Below, in pieces: positions 1 to 5,960 of a stretch of 6,062 nucleotides of DNA (positions are counted from its first letter, which is position 1; each line of letters starts with the position of its first letter). This stretch comes from DASQFQ01 sp039934455 (GTDB taxonomy: Bacteria; Actinomycetota; Thermoleophilia; Solirubrobacterales; Solirubrobacteraceae). The notes beneath the pieces were generated by a model. It was not told where the DNA came from and searched no databases. It was given only the letters and a program-made list of their open reading frames with translations. The stretch lies in NCBI GenBank assembly GCA_039934455.1, contig JBDTMF010000245.1, positions 1-6,062 on the forward strand, read 5' to 3'. A program made the position numbers and the translations under genes.

Positions 1-821
1 GGTCAAGTCGGTAGAAGTGGTGTAGCGGCCCTCGCTGCCCGGCCCTGAAGGTGGGTCGGCCACCGGGAGCCTCAGAATCGTCGGTCCTCTCACAGATCGA
101 CGAACGCGAAGCACCACGATGGCCGAGAAGCGGAGGATGACCCCTGTCGAGCTGGTCGACAAGGTGATGAGCAGCGAGCATGCCGACGTCGTGCGCGAGA
201 GCGTGGCGTGGGTCGCGGCTGAGCTGATCGAAGCCGAGGTCGGCGCCCCAGGTCGGCGCCGTGCTCGGCGAGGTCTCGCCTGAGCGCGTCACCCAGCGCA
301 ATGGGTATCGGCCGCGGGCGTGGGACACTCGCGCCGGCGAGATCGAGCTGCGCATCCCGAAGCTGCGCTCGGGCTCGTATTTCCCGTCGTTCCGTGAGCC
401 GCGGCGGCGCGCCGAGCAGGCGCTGGTCGCGGTCGTCCAGGAGGCCTACATCAATGGCGTCTCGACGCGCAAGGTCGACCGGCTCGTCGAGCAGCTTGGG
501 ATCGCGAGCATGAACAAGGACCAGGTGTCGCGGCTGTGCCGCGGCCTGGATGAGCAGGTCCGCATCTTCCGCGAGCGCCCGTTGGAGGGCGCCTACCCCT
601 ACCTGTGGCTCGACGGGAAGATCGAGAAGGTCCGCGAGCGGGGCGGTGTGCGTCAGAAGTGCCTGGTGATCGCCTACGCGGTGCACGAGAGCGGCCGCCG
701 TGAGGTGATCGGCCTCGATGTCGGCGAGGCCAAGACCGAGGCGTTCTGGCGCGAATTCCTGCGCTCGCTGCGGGCCCGCGGCCTGCACGGCGTCAGGCTC
801 TGCGTCTCGGACTGCCACGAT
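1..821 (+). mobile_element. IS256-family insertion sequence remnant (3' part lost)
   Basis: This is the left part of an IS256-family element: a non-coding leader of about 118 bases followed by the first ~57% of its transposase gene. The leader shows no other gene. The left terminal inverted repeat is probably within or just outside the first bases, but its edge cannot be set because the right end, needed for comparison, is missing. Similarity to IS256 transposase stops at about 818-821, after the second catalytic Asp. From there the sequence reads as an IS21-family istA on the opposite strand. The element is therefore defective in cis, although a surviving end could still be recognised by a related transposase. 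Confidence 0.75.
119..821 (+). pseudogene. IS256-family transposase, frameshifted and 3'-truncated
   Basis: This was a DDE-type Mutator/IS256 transposase that cut and pasted its own element. Reading from ATG 119 gives a typical N-terminus (MAEKRRMTPVELVDKV...) for 43 codons, then the frame is lost in the C-run at 246-249. Removing one C restores the family reading EAEVGAQVGAVLGEVSPERV, which continues from 261. Downstream are the RNGYRPRAWDTR and IPKLRSGSYFPSF blocks typical of the family, the first catalytic Asp in YLWLDGK (codon 612-614) and the second in CVSDCH (codon 810-812). The third acidic residue and the remaining ~170-180 residues are missing; IS256 transposases are usually about 400 aa. 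After about 821 the open frame runs on to 923 through unrelated antisense istA sequence. No good Shine-Dalgarno is visible before 119. Two lesions make it non-functional. Confidence 0.88.
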
Positions 822-1635
822 GTGATGGCGGACGTTCGCGCTGCGCGAACCACGAGTCGAGCTGCAGCTGGAAGTCGAGCTCGTTCGCGAACGCCCGGCC
901 CGGCTCAAAGCTGCGCTCGATGAAGTCCTGCAGCCGCTCGACGACGCCCTTGGCCTGCGGATCCGCGGGCGCGCAGAACCGCCAATCGACGCGCAGCTGC
1001 CCGCAGAACGCAGCGAACTCCTCGCTCGGACGGCCGCCGTGGCCGTGGATGCCAGCCTGGCGATCCCAGACCAACGTCTCGGGCAGCGCACCCAGCGACC
1101 ACAGACAGCGCGCGATGCCCGCGAGCAGATCCGGCGTCTGCTTGGAGAACACCAACGCGCCCGCACCGGCGCGCGAGTAGCCCAGGCACGCGACGACAAT
1201 CCAACCGCGGCGCGTCTGACCGTGCCCGACCGGGACCTCGGCCTTCGGTTCCCAGAGATCGAACTGGCAGACCTCGCCCGGCCGATAGACCGTGCGCTGA
1301 AACGTCCGTGGCGGCGGCGCGAACAACGGCCGGATCTCACGCAGGTAGTCATCCACGATCGTCTTGCCGCCATCGAACCCCAGCTGCGCGATCAGCTCGC
1401 GCACCCGCTGACCCGGCAGCTTCGGATCCGCTCCGAGCAGCCGGTGGACCTCGTCCTTGAACGGATCGAGCTTCGAACCCGACTCCGCCCGCGCATAACG
1501 CGGCGCCTCATCGCTGGCCAGCGCGCCGCGGATCGTGTCCAGATGCAAACCAGTCCGACGATGAATCTCGCGGATCGACAAGCCGCGCACGAAATGCAAC
1601 CGCCGGACCTCCGCCCACTGCTGCACTCCGACCAC
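822..1635 (-). pseudogene. istA: IS21-family transposase IstA, C-terminally truncated
   Basis: IstA is the DDE transposase of IS21 elements and works with the ATPase IstB. The frame starts at GTG 1635, preceded by GGGAGG about 6 nt upstream, and begins MVGVQQWAEVRRLHF as is usual for the family. It shows an N-terminal helix-turn-helix (about residues 10-40, RGLSIREIHRRTGL), then the DDE core: D126 in CQFDLWEP, D191 in LVWDRQAG and E233 in AKGVVERLQ. Family similarity runs in frame to DSWFAQR (residue 266). It then appears to continue in another frame as NVRHH, as if GC had been dropped from a GCGCGC tract near 837-841. At about 822 it meets the IS256 remnant. The open frame itself ends at 793, inside IS256 sequence. 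IstA is normally 400-500 aa, so about 40% is missing, with no istB beside it. The catalytic triad is complete, but the product is unlikely to work. Confidence 0.85.
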
Positions 1636-1696
1636 CTCGCGCCTCCCGAGCTCGCTCTGCGCAAACGAACCCAGGCTCCGAGAACCACCGGACGAT

Positions 1697-1746
1697 CAGG
1701 TGGTCCACTTTTCAACCGGCGCAGGTGGTCCAGTTTTCACCCGGCG
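1697..1746 (-). repeat. Two tandem 25-bp terminal repeats of the IS21 element
   Basis: Copy 1 is at 1697-1721 and copy 2 at 1722-1746. They are directly adjacent and match at 23 of 25 positions; both contain CAGGTGGTCCA followed by TTTTCA. Repeated terminal sequences of about this size are characteristic of IS21-family ends, where IstA binds several copies. On the - strand the outermost copy reads TGAAAACTGGACCACC, starting with the conserved TG. The opposite end of the element is absent, so the inverted partner cannot be checked. Confidence 0.8.
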
Positions 1747-1862
1747 CCGACACCGAGCGACTTCGGTGACGCGAACCTCCTTGCGGGACGCGGGTCCCGG
1801 GTCGGATAGATTTGGCCGAACGCCCACCAGAGTGGCACCAGCCACGTGAAAGGCAGGCCGGC

Positions 1863-2153
1863 ATGCACGCAGTCGTTCGGACCTACTCGGGTCAGGGAGC
1901 GTCGGAACTGTTCGATCTTCTCGGGCAGCGAGACGAGGACGTGAAGGCCCTCATCAGCGGGGTTCCAGGCTTCGTCAGCTACGCGGCCGTTCGCAGTGGT
2001 GACGGCGGCGTGACCGTCACGGTCTGTGAAGACAAGGCCGGCACGGACGAGTCCTCCCGGCGCGCGGCGGAGTGGGTCAAGGAGAACGTCAGCGCGACAG
2101 CCGACCCGCCCGCGATCACCGAGGGAGACACGGTCGTCCAGTTCAGCTCGTAG
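1863..2153 (+). CDS. Small protein resembling the ABM/dimeric ferredoxin-like fold
   Basis: This encodes a 96-aa cytosolic protein with no signal peptide or membrane segment. It opens with a short strand (HAVVRTYSG), then a helix (ASELFDLLGQRDEDVKALI), the turn VPGFVSYAAVRSGDGGVTVTVCEDKAGTDES, and a second helix (RRAAEWVKENV). This strand-helix-strand-strand-helix order, with a PGF(V)SY turn, resembles antibiotic-biosynthesis-monooxygenase-like and related dimeric alpha/beta-barrel proteins. Related small hypothetical proteins occur in other bacteria. No substrate can be named. I chose ATG 1863 because AGGCAGG at 1851-1857 lies 5 nt upstream. A TTG at 1812 would add 17 residues that look non-conserved. 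It starts about 120 bases from the IS21 end and looks intact. A hairpin follows its stop, so it is probably a single-gene unit. Confidence 0.75.
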   Translation: MHAVVRTYSGQGASELFDLLGQRDEDVKALISGVPGFVSYAAVRSGDGGVTVTVCEDKAGTDESSRRAAEWVKENVSATADPPAITEGDTVVQFSS

Positions 2154-2172
2154 GAGACACCGTCGCGGCACA

Positions 2173-2197
2173 CTCCTCCTGCCGCGCGCAGGAGGGG
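2173..2197 (+). terminator. Hairpin after the ABM-like gene, possible terminator
   Basis: This is a 10-bp stem (2173-2182 with 2188-2197, one T-G pair) closing a 5-nt loop CGCGC. It starts 20 nt after the stop codon at 2151-2153. No T-run follows, so it would be a U-less terminator of the kind proposed in actinobacteria. The structure is directly visible; the function is inferred from its position. Confidence 0.5.
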
Positions 2198-2255
2198 CTC
2201 GCCACCGCTTCCGCCTGAAGCCGAAAGCGCTCAGCCGGAACGGGTGGGACGCGAC

Positions 2256-2270
2256 TAGGCTCACGGCGTG
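2256..2270 (+). promoter_or_regulatory. Candidate -10 box and leaderless start of the GLFV dehydrogenase
   Basis: TAGGCT at 2256-2261 fits the TANNNT form of an actinobacterial -10 element. It ends 6 nt before GTG 2268, so transcription would begin at or next to the start codon. There is no Shine-Dalgarno between them. An in-frame TAG at 2256-2258 rules out any earlier start, which supports a leaderless mRNA. No convincing -35 is visible. The alternative start GTG 2274 also lacks a ribosome binding site. Confidence 0.4.
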
Positions 2271-3335
2271 CGGGTGATCGAGCTCCGCGACGACCGCCAC
2301 GGCCTGGAGGCCTTCGTGGTCATCGACCATGACCAGTTCCCGATCGCGGCCGGCGGGACGCGGATGCTGCCGGACGTCGATATCGGCGAAGTGGCGCGCC
2401 TCGCGCGCGCGATGACCTGGAAGTTCGCCGTCTGGCGCGTGCCCTATGCGGGCGCGAAGGCAGGCGTGCGGTTCGCCGGCGGCGCTCGCGACGAGGTCCT
2501 CGCCGCCTATCGGCGGGCGCTCGAGCCCTACCGCGAGGTCTTCCTGACCGGGCCCGACATGGGCACGTTCCCCGCCGACTTCGCGCAAGCGCTGGACGGC
2601 CCGCCGCCCTTGTGGGCGCAGAGCCACGAGGGTGTCGACATGGACGATCTCGCCACGGGACACGGCGTCAAAGCCGCCGCCGAGGCCGCGCTTGCCCACA
2701 CTGGCCGCGCGCTGTCCGGTGCCGCGATCGCCGTCGAGGGCTTCGGCAAGGTCGGCGCCGGGACGGCCCTCGCCTCCGCGCGCGAGGGCGCCCGGATCGT
2801 CGCCGTGAGCACGGTCCACGGGCTGCTCGCCGACCCGGACGGTCTCGACGTCGACGAGCTGTTCTCCCTGCGCGAGCAGTTCGGCGACGCGCTCGTGGCG
2901 CACGGGCCGGCGCGTGTCCGCCCGCGCGAGGAGCTGTTCGACCTCGAGTGCGATGTGCTCGTTCCCGGCGCCCGGCCGGACTCGATCACGCGCGACGTCG
3001 CCGCGCGTCTGCGATGCGCGATCGTCGCGCCGGGCGCGAACGTCCCGTACGGTCCGGGCGCCGTGGAGACGCTCTATCGCCGCGGGATCGTCGCCGTCCC
3101 AGACTTCATCGCGAACGCCGGCGCGATCCACCTCTACACCCGGATCGGCGAGGGCGCCTCCCCGGCGGAGGCGCTGGCTCAGATCGAGGCGCTCATCCGC
3201 GCGACGGTCGCCCGCACGCTCGCCGCGGCGGACGGGCACGGCGTCACGCCGCTTGCCGCGGCCTTCCACGCCGGCCGGGAGTTCCTGGCCGAATCGGGCG
3301 CGGAGCAGGAACTGCTGGACGAGCTCTTCGCCTGA
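2268..3335 (+). CDS. Glu/Leu/Phe/Val (GLFV) dehydrogenase family protein
   Basis: This is a 355-aa amino-acid dehydrogenase, a family that oxidatively deaminates an amino acid to its 2-oxo acid with NAD(P)+ in the cytosol. The N-terminal substrate domain shows AAGGTRM (28-33), MTWK (K52), PYAGAK with the likely catalytic lysine K64, and GPDMGT with the likely catalytic D97. The linker TGHGV (130-134) is typical of the family. The C-terminal Rossmann domain has the glycine-rich loop EGFGKVG (157-163), then PDGLD (190-194), APGANVP (254-260) and VPDFIANAGAI (277-287). The length is near leucine/valine dehydrogenase (~350-370) and shorter than glutamate dehydrogenase. Two points are odd. The lysine motif is AGAK rather than the usual GGxK. 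The position after the second Rossmann strand, commonly Asp (VSDS), is Thr182 (VSTV), which may change cofactor choice. Substrate specificity cannot be read from the sequence. GTG 2268 is the first possible start. It is probably transcribed alone, with hairpins on both sides. Confidence 0.88.
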   Translation: MRVIELRDDRHGLEAFVVIDHDQFPIAAGGTRMLPDVDIGEVARLARAMTWKFAVWRVPYAGAKAGVRFAGGARDEVLAAYRRALEPYREVFLTGPDMGTFPADFAQALDGPPPLWAQSHEGVDMDDLATGHGVKAAAEAALAHTGRALSGAAIAVEGFGKVGAGTALASAREGARIVAVSTVHGLLADPDGLDVDELFSLREQFGDALVAHGPARVRPREELFDLECDVLVPGARPDSITRDVAARLRCAIVAPGANVPYGPGAVETLYRRGIVAVPDFIANAGAIHLYTRIGEGASPAEALAQIEALIRATVARTLAAADGHGVTPLAAAFHAGREFLAESGAEQELLDELFA

Positions 3336-3339
3336 GCCC

Positions 3340-3377
3340 TCGACGGCAGCCGCGTCCGCTGCCGGGGACGCCGTCGA
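3340..3377 (+). terminator. Overlapping inverted repeats after the GLFV dehydrogenase stop
   Basis: Just after the TGA at 3333-3335, CGGCAGC (3344-3350) pairs perfectly with GCTGCCG (3358-3364) around a 7-nt loop. A second, wider pairing joins TCGACGGC (3340-3347) to GCCGTCGA (3370-3377) and competes for bases 3344-3347. No T-run follows. The position suggests a U-less terminator or mRNA 3'-end stabiliser. The two alternative folds are unusual, but in such GC-rich DNA they may be incidental. Confidence 0.4.
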
Positions 3378-3573
3378 CCGAGCGTGTCGGCGATCTCGCC
3401 GGCATCGAGATTTCATGAGTGTCGCGCGCGGCCGCGACGGCTCTCAAGCCAGCGACCCGCACGCAGTCACTCGCTCCCGTAAGGGCCTCGCGCTCACGCC
3501 TAAGCGATCGCACCGTCGAACACGCTCCATCCACCCGATGTCCAAGGCTGACCTTAGTCCGAACATACGGTGC

Positions 3574-3936
3574 ATGCCACGCATCATCAACACGCTCAAG
3601 AAGCTGGCCGGGCCGACCCAATCCGTCCCTGCCGGCGCCAACGTCGCCGTCCGCTACGCACGGCCCGACGACGCCGAGGCGCTCGTCGTGCTGGCCAAGC
3701 TCGACTCGAGTCACACTCCGCGCGGCGTCATCATCGTCGCCGAGGCCGGCGGCGAGCTGTGGGCCGCAGTCTCGGTCGACGACGGCCACGCGATCGCCAA
3801 CCCGTTCCGGCCGTCCGGCGAGCTGACCTTCCGCCTCATCGAGCGAGCCCGTGAGCTTCGCCGCGCGGCGAGGCGCACCCGGAAGCGCGCCCCGACAGTG
3901 TGGTCGCCGGCGGCACCGGTCGGAGGCTCTCGCTAG
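3574..3936 (+). CDS. Small actinobacterial protein resembling a partial GNAT domain
   Basis: This is a 120-aa basic-tailed protein. Residues 24-88 have the pattern VAVRYARPDDAEALVVLAKLDSS...GVIIVAEAGGELWAAVSVDDG...ANPFRPSGEL. This resembles the opening strand, first helix and following strands of a GNAT acetyltransferase. The acetyl-CoA-binding loop (Q/RxxGxG/A) and the second half of the fold are absent. Small proteins with this layout are common in actinobacteria and are usually left as hypothetical. The C-terminus (91-106) is rich in Arg and Lys and could bind nucleic acid or membrane; this is inference. ATG 3574 is chosen because family similarity starts soon after it. ATG 3538 is in frame and would add 12 residues, and neither start has a clear Shine-Dalgarno. 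Upstream, 3378-3573 holds no gene I can support. It does not seem co-transcribed with either neighbour. Confidence 0.65.
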   Translation: MPRIINTLKKLAGPTQSVPAGANVAVRYARPDDAEALVVLAKLDSSHTPRGVIIVAEAGGELWAAVSVDDGHAIANPFRPSGELTFRLIERARELRRAARRTRKRAPTVWSPAAPVGGSR

Positions 3937-3959
3937 ACCCGGGACTGTCTTGTCTTGTG

Positions 3960-3985
3960 CGGTGCAGATCGTTTCTCAGGCACCG
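3960..3985 (+). terminator. Hairpin after the GNAT-like gene, weak terminator candidate
   Basis: CGGTGC (3960-3965) pairs with GCACCG (3980-3985) across a 14-nt loop that could add an AGA/TCT inner pairing. It lies 24 nt past the stop at 3934-3936 and upstream of the ECF41-type promoter, so it could insulate the two units. There is no U-tract, and the loop is long. Confidence 0.25.
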
Positions 3986-4036
3986 ACCCTCTTGCTCGAC
4001 GATGGCCGAGGAGAGCCCGAATCGGCTGCGCGGCGA

Positions 4037-4063
4037 TGTCACAGCCCGCGCTCGTGCCTTGTC
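4037..4063 (+). promoter_or_regulatory. ECF41-type sigma promoter upstream of the epimerase-sigJ operon
   Basis: The -35 motif TGTCACA lies at 4037-4043 and TGTC at 4060-4063, separated by exactly 16 nt. The promoter reported for ECF41 sigma factors is TGTCACA-N16-CGTC, so all seven -35 bases, the spacing and three of four -10 bases match. Transcription would begin near 4069-4072, leaving a leader of about 30 nt that contains the Shine-Dalgarno. Since the ECF41 sigma gene is the second gene of this unit, the site implies positive autoregulation. The match is read directly; use in vivo is inferred. Confidence 0.75.
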
Positions 4064-4089
4064 CTATTGAGTGTCGGTGATTCTCGATC

Positions 4090-4096
4090 AAGGAGA
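4090..4096 (+). promoter_or_regulatory. Strong ribosome binding site, fixes the epimerase start
   Basis: AAGGAGA, a near-perfect Shine-Dalgarno, ends 5 nt before ATG 4102. The overlapping GTG at 4099 would be only 2 nt away, so ATG 4102 is the better start. It is the clearest ribosome binding site in the window. Confidence 0.8.
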
Positions 4097-4101
4097 CAGT
4101 G

Positions 4102-5034
4102 ATGAGAGTGTTCGTGGCGGGTGCGACGGGAGCGATCGGCAAGCAACTGCTGCCGCGTCTGGTTACCGCGGGTCATGAGGTGCATGGGATGACGCGCAGC
4201 GAGTCGAAGCGGACGATGCTCGAGGAGCTGGGCGCCGTGCCCGTGGTTGCGGATGCGCTCGAGGCCGAACAGGTCGCCGAGGCGGTGGCCACAGCGCGGC
4301 CGGACGTGATCGTCCACGAGCTGACCGCGATTCCCGAAGCGGTGGATACGCGTCATCCCGATCGTGCCTTCGAGCTGACCAACCGCCTGCGGACCGAGGG
4401 CACCGATCACCTGCTCTCGGCGGGGCGGGCCGTCGGCGTGCGGCGGTTCGTGGCGCAGAGCAACGTCGCCGCGTACGCGCGCACCGGCGCGGCCGTCAAG
4501 AGCGAGGAGGACCAGGTCGACGTCGCGCCCTCAGGCGGGATGCGCGCGAACCAGGTGGCGATCCGTCACCTCGAGGAGAGCGTCCTCGGCGCGACCTGGA
4601 CGGAGGGGATCCTGTTGCGCTACGGCTGGTTCTACGGTCCGGGCACCTCGATGGCGCCGGGCAAGGAGTCCTACGAGCTGATCCGCAAGCGCAAGTTCCC
4701 GCTGGTCGGCGACGCCGGCGCCGTGTGGTCGTTCATCCATGTCGCCGACGCGGCGGAGGCGACGGTGGCGGCGGTCGAGCACGGTAGCCGCGGGATCTAC
4801 AACGTGGTCGACGACGACCCCGCCGCGGTCGCCGAGTGGCTGCCGGCGCTGGCTGCGCAGCTCGGCGCCAAGAAGCCGATGCACGTGCCGCGCTTCGTCG
4901 GGCGGCTGTTCGCGGGAGAGTTCGGTGTGGTGATGATGACCGAGCTTCGGGGTGCCTCCAACGCCAAAGCCAAGCGCGAGCTCGCGTGGCGCCCGGCGCA
5001 CGCGAGCTGGCGGCAGGGGTTCGCGGCGGCATGA
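4102..5034 (+). CDS. Atypical SDR: NAD(P)-dependent epimerase/dehydratase-like oxidoreductase
   Basis: This is a 310-aa cytosolic Rossmann-fold enzyme. The N-terminus has GATGAIG (7-13), the SDR nucleotide loop. TRS with R32 follows the second strand, where a basic residue often favours NADP(H). Further marks are VVADALEAEQV (48-58), VAQSN with S120, Y125, the loop RYGWFYGPGTSM (173-184) and VWSFIHVADAAEA (208-220), all typical of the extended or atypical SDR/NAD-epimerase group. The classical YxxxK catalytic pair is not present at its usual place: nothing lysine-like lies four residues after Y125. It may therefore not be a standard epimerase, and the reaction and substrate are unknown. Its stop overlaps the next start (ATGA, 5031-5034), giving translational coupling to the ECF41 sigma factor. 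Epimerases, oxidoreductases and carboxymuconolactone decarboxylases are the known genomic partners and targets of ECF41 factors, so this is the likely effector of the regulon. Confidence 0.87.
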   Translation: MRVFVAGATGAIGKQLLPRLVTAGHEVHGMTRSESKRTMLEELGAVPVVADALEAEQVAEAVATARPDVIVHELTAIPEAVDTRHPDRAFELTNRLRTEGTDHLLSAGRAVGVRRFVAQSNVAAYARTGAAVKSEEDQVDVAPSGGMRANQVAIRHLEESVLGATWTEGILLRYGWFYGPGTSMAPGKESYELIRKRKFPLVGDAGAVWSFIHVADAAEATVAAVEHGSRGIYNVVDDDPAAVAEWLPALAAQLGAKKPMHVPRFVGRLFAGEFGVVMMTELRGASNAKAKRELAWRPAHASWRQGFAAA

Positions 5035-5957
5035 CCGATCGCGAGCGACTGCTTGACGAGCAGCGGCCGGTCGCGTTCGCGATCGCCTACCGAATGCTGG
5101 GCAGCGTCTCCGAGGCCGAGGACATCGTCCAGGAGGCGCTGCTCCGCCTCCACCGCGCGCTCGACGACGGCCAGCAGATCAAGTCGCAGCGCGCTTTCGT
5201 GGCAACGATCACGACTCGTCTGGCGATCAACGAGCTCCGTTCGGCGCGCGCCCGCCGCGAGCGCTATGTCGGCGAGTGGCTTCCCGAGCCGATCATCACC
5301 GACGGCCGCGATGACCCCGCGCAGCACGCGGAAATGGCCGACTCGCTGTCGATGGCGATGCTGGTTCTGCTGGAGCGCCTGTCCCCTGAGCAGCGAGCCG
5401 TGCTGCTGCTGCGCGACGTGTTCGACTACGGGTATCCCGAGATCGCCGAGATCATCGGCAAGACCCAGGCCAACGTCCGTCAGCTCGCGACACGAGCCAG
5501 ACGCCACGTCGAGGAGCACCGGCCCCGCTTCCAGACGACGCGCGAGCAACGCGAAGAGCTGGCGGCCCGGTTCTTTCAGGCCGTCGAGCAAGGCGATCTC
5601 GCCGGGCTCGAGGCACTGCTCGCCCACGACGTGGAGCTGACCGGCGACGGCGGCGGCAAGGCTCCCGCGCTCGCGCGGTCGCTGCGCGGACGCAACCGCG
5701 TCGCGCGCACGGTGATCAACTGGGCCCGCCGTGCCCCCCGTAGTGCGCGAATGCAGATACGGCCGGTGGAGGTCAACGGCAGTCCCGGCGCGCTCTATCT
5801 CGACGCACACGAGCGGCTGATCGCCGTGGTGGCGCTCGAGATCACCGACGCCCAGATCACAAGCATCAGCTCAGTCGTCAACCCCGACAAGCTCGCCCAC
5901 CTCGGCCCCACGGGCAATCTCGGCTCCGTGCTGCGAGCAGGAGCGCGCGGCGACTGA
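5031..5957 (+). CDS. sigJ: ECF41-family RNA polymerase sigma factor (SigJ type)
   Basis: This is a 308-aa extracytoplasmic-function sigma factor that directs RNA polymerase to a small set of promoters. Region 2 spans about residues 6-75 (AYRMLGSVSEAEDIVQEALLRLHRAL). The linker carries WLPEP (83-87). Region 4 spans about 105-162, with the helix-turn-helix around YPEIAEIIGKTQANVRQLATRARRH. A C-terminal SnoaL-like extension of about 140 residues (from ~172) contains DGGGK (206-210) and NPDKL (284-288). WLPEP, DGG(G) and NPDKL are hallmark motifs of ECF41, whose extension acts as a built-in regulator replacing a separate anti-sigma factor. No anti-sigma gene is adjacent, as expected. The start ATG 5031 overlaps the epimerase stop by 4 bp and has little Shine-Dalgarno of its own, so translation is probably coupled. 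It is likely autoregulated from the promoter at 4037. Mycobacterium tuberculosis SigJ is in this group; the inducing signal is unknown. Confidence 0.93.
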   Translation: MTDRERLLDEQRPVAFAIAYRMLGSVSEAEDIVQEALLRLHRALDDGQQIKSQRAFVATITTRLAINELRSARARRERYVGEWLPEPIITDGRDDPAQHAEMADSLSMAMLVLLERLSPEQRAVLLLRDVFDYGYPEIAEIIGKTQANVRQLATRARRHVEEHRPRFQTTREQREELAARFFQAVEQGDLAGLEALLAHDVELTGDGGGKAPALARSLRGRNRVARTVINWARRAPRSARMQIRPVEVNGSPGALYLDAHERLIAVVALEITDAQITSISSVVNPDKLAHLGPTGNLGSVLRAGARGD

Positions 5958-5960
5958 CGA

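Larger units (their letters stand above)
822..1746 (-). mobile_element. IS21-family insertion sequence remnant (istA side, istB lost)
   Basis: This is the left-end portion of an IS21-family element, oriented leftward. It comprises the terminal repeats at 1697-1746, a short leader, and most of istA. The istA C-terminus, the helper ATPase gene istB and the other end are missing. The element stops near 822, where IS256 transposase sequence begins. The outer end probably lies at CA 1738-1739 (TG when read on the - strand), since IS21 ends normally begin with TG. The tandem-repeat similarity continues to 1746, so the edge could be a few bases further out. Without istB and the second end it cannot move by itself. 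Confidence 0.75.

Noticed and set aside
90..1373. 427-codon open frame on the - strand across both IS remnants
   Set aside because: It is a low-complexity Arg/Ser/Ala-rich shadow of the IS256 transposase on one side and an out-of-frame reading of istA on the other.
1039..1809. 256-codon open frame on + opposite istA
   Set aside because: It is the complement of istA codons, which carry the DDE motifs; it shows no domain and no ribosome binding site.
1807..1812. TAGATT as a -10 promoter box for the ABM-like gene
   Set aside because: No -35 sequence at a suitable distance; TTGCGG at 1781-1786 is 20 nt away and a poor match. Noted, but not strong enough to list as a feature.
3392..3412. Hairpin GATCTCG/CGAGATT (7 bp with one G-T pair) followed by TC
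   Set aside because: Short stem far from any stop codon and no real T-run; probably chance.
1737..3416. 559-codon open frame on the - strand, antisense to the ABM-like and GLFV genes
   Set aside because: It has no recognisable domains and an Arg/Gly/Asp-rich composition typical of the complementary strand of GC-rich genes. The + strand genes it covers have clear family motifs.
4797..5810. 337-codon open frame on - opposite the SDR and sigma genes
   Set aside because: It is an antisense shadow; the + strand holds the hallmark ECF41 and SDR motifs.
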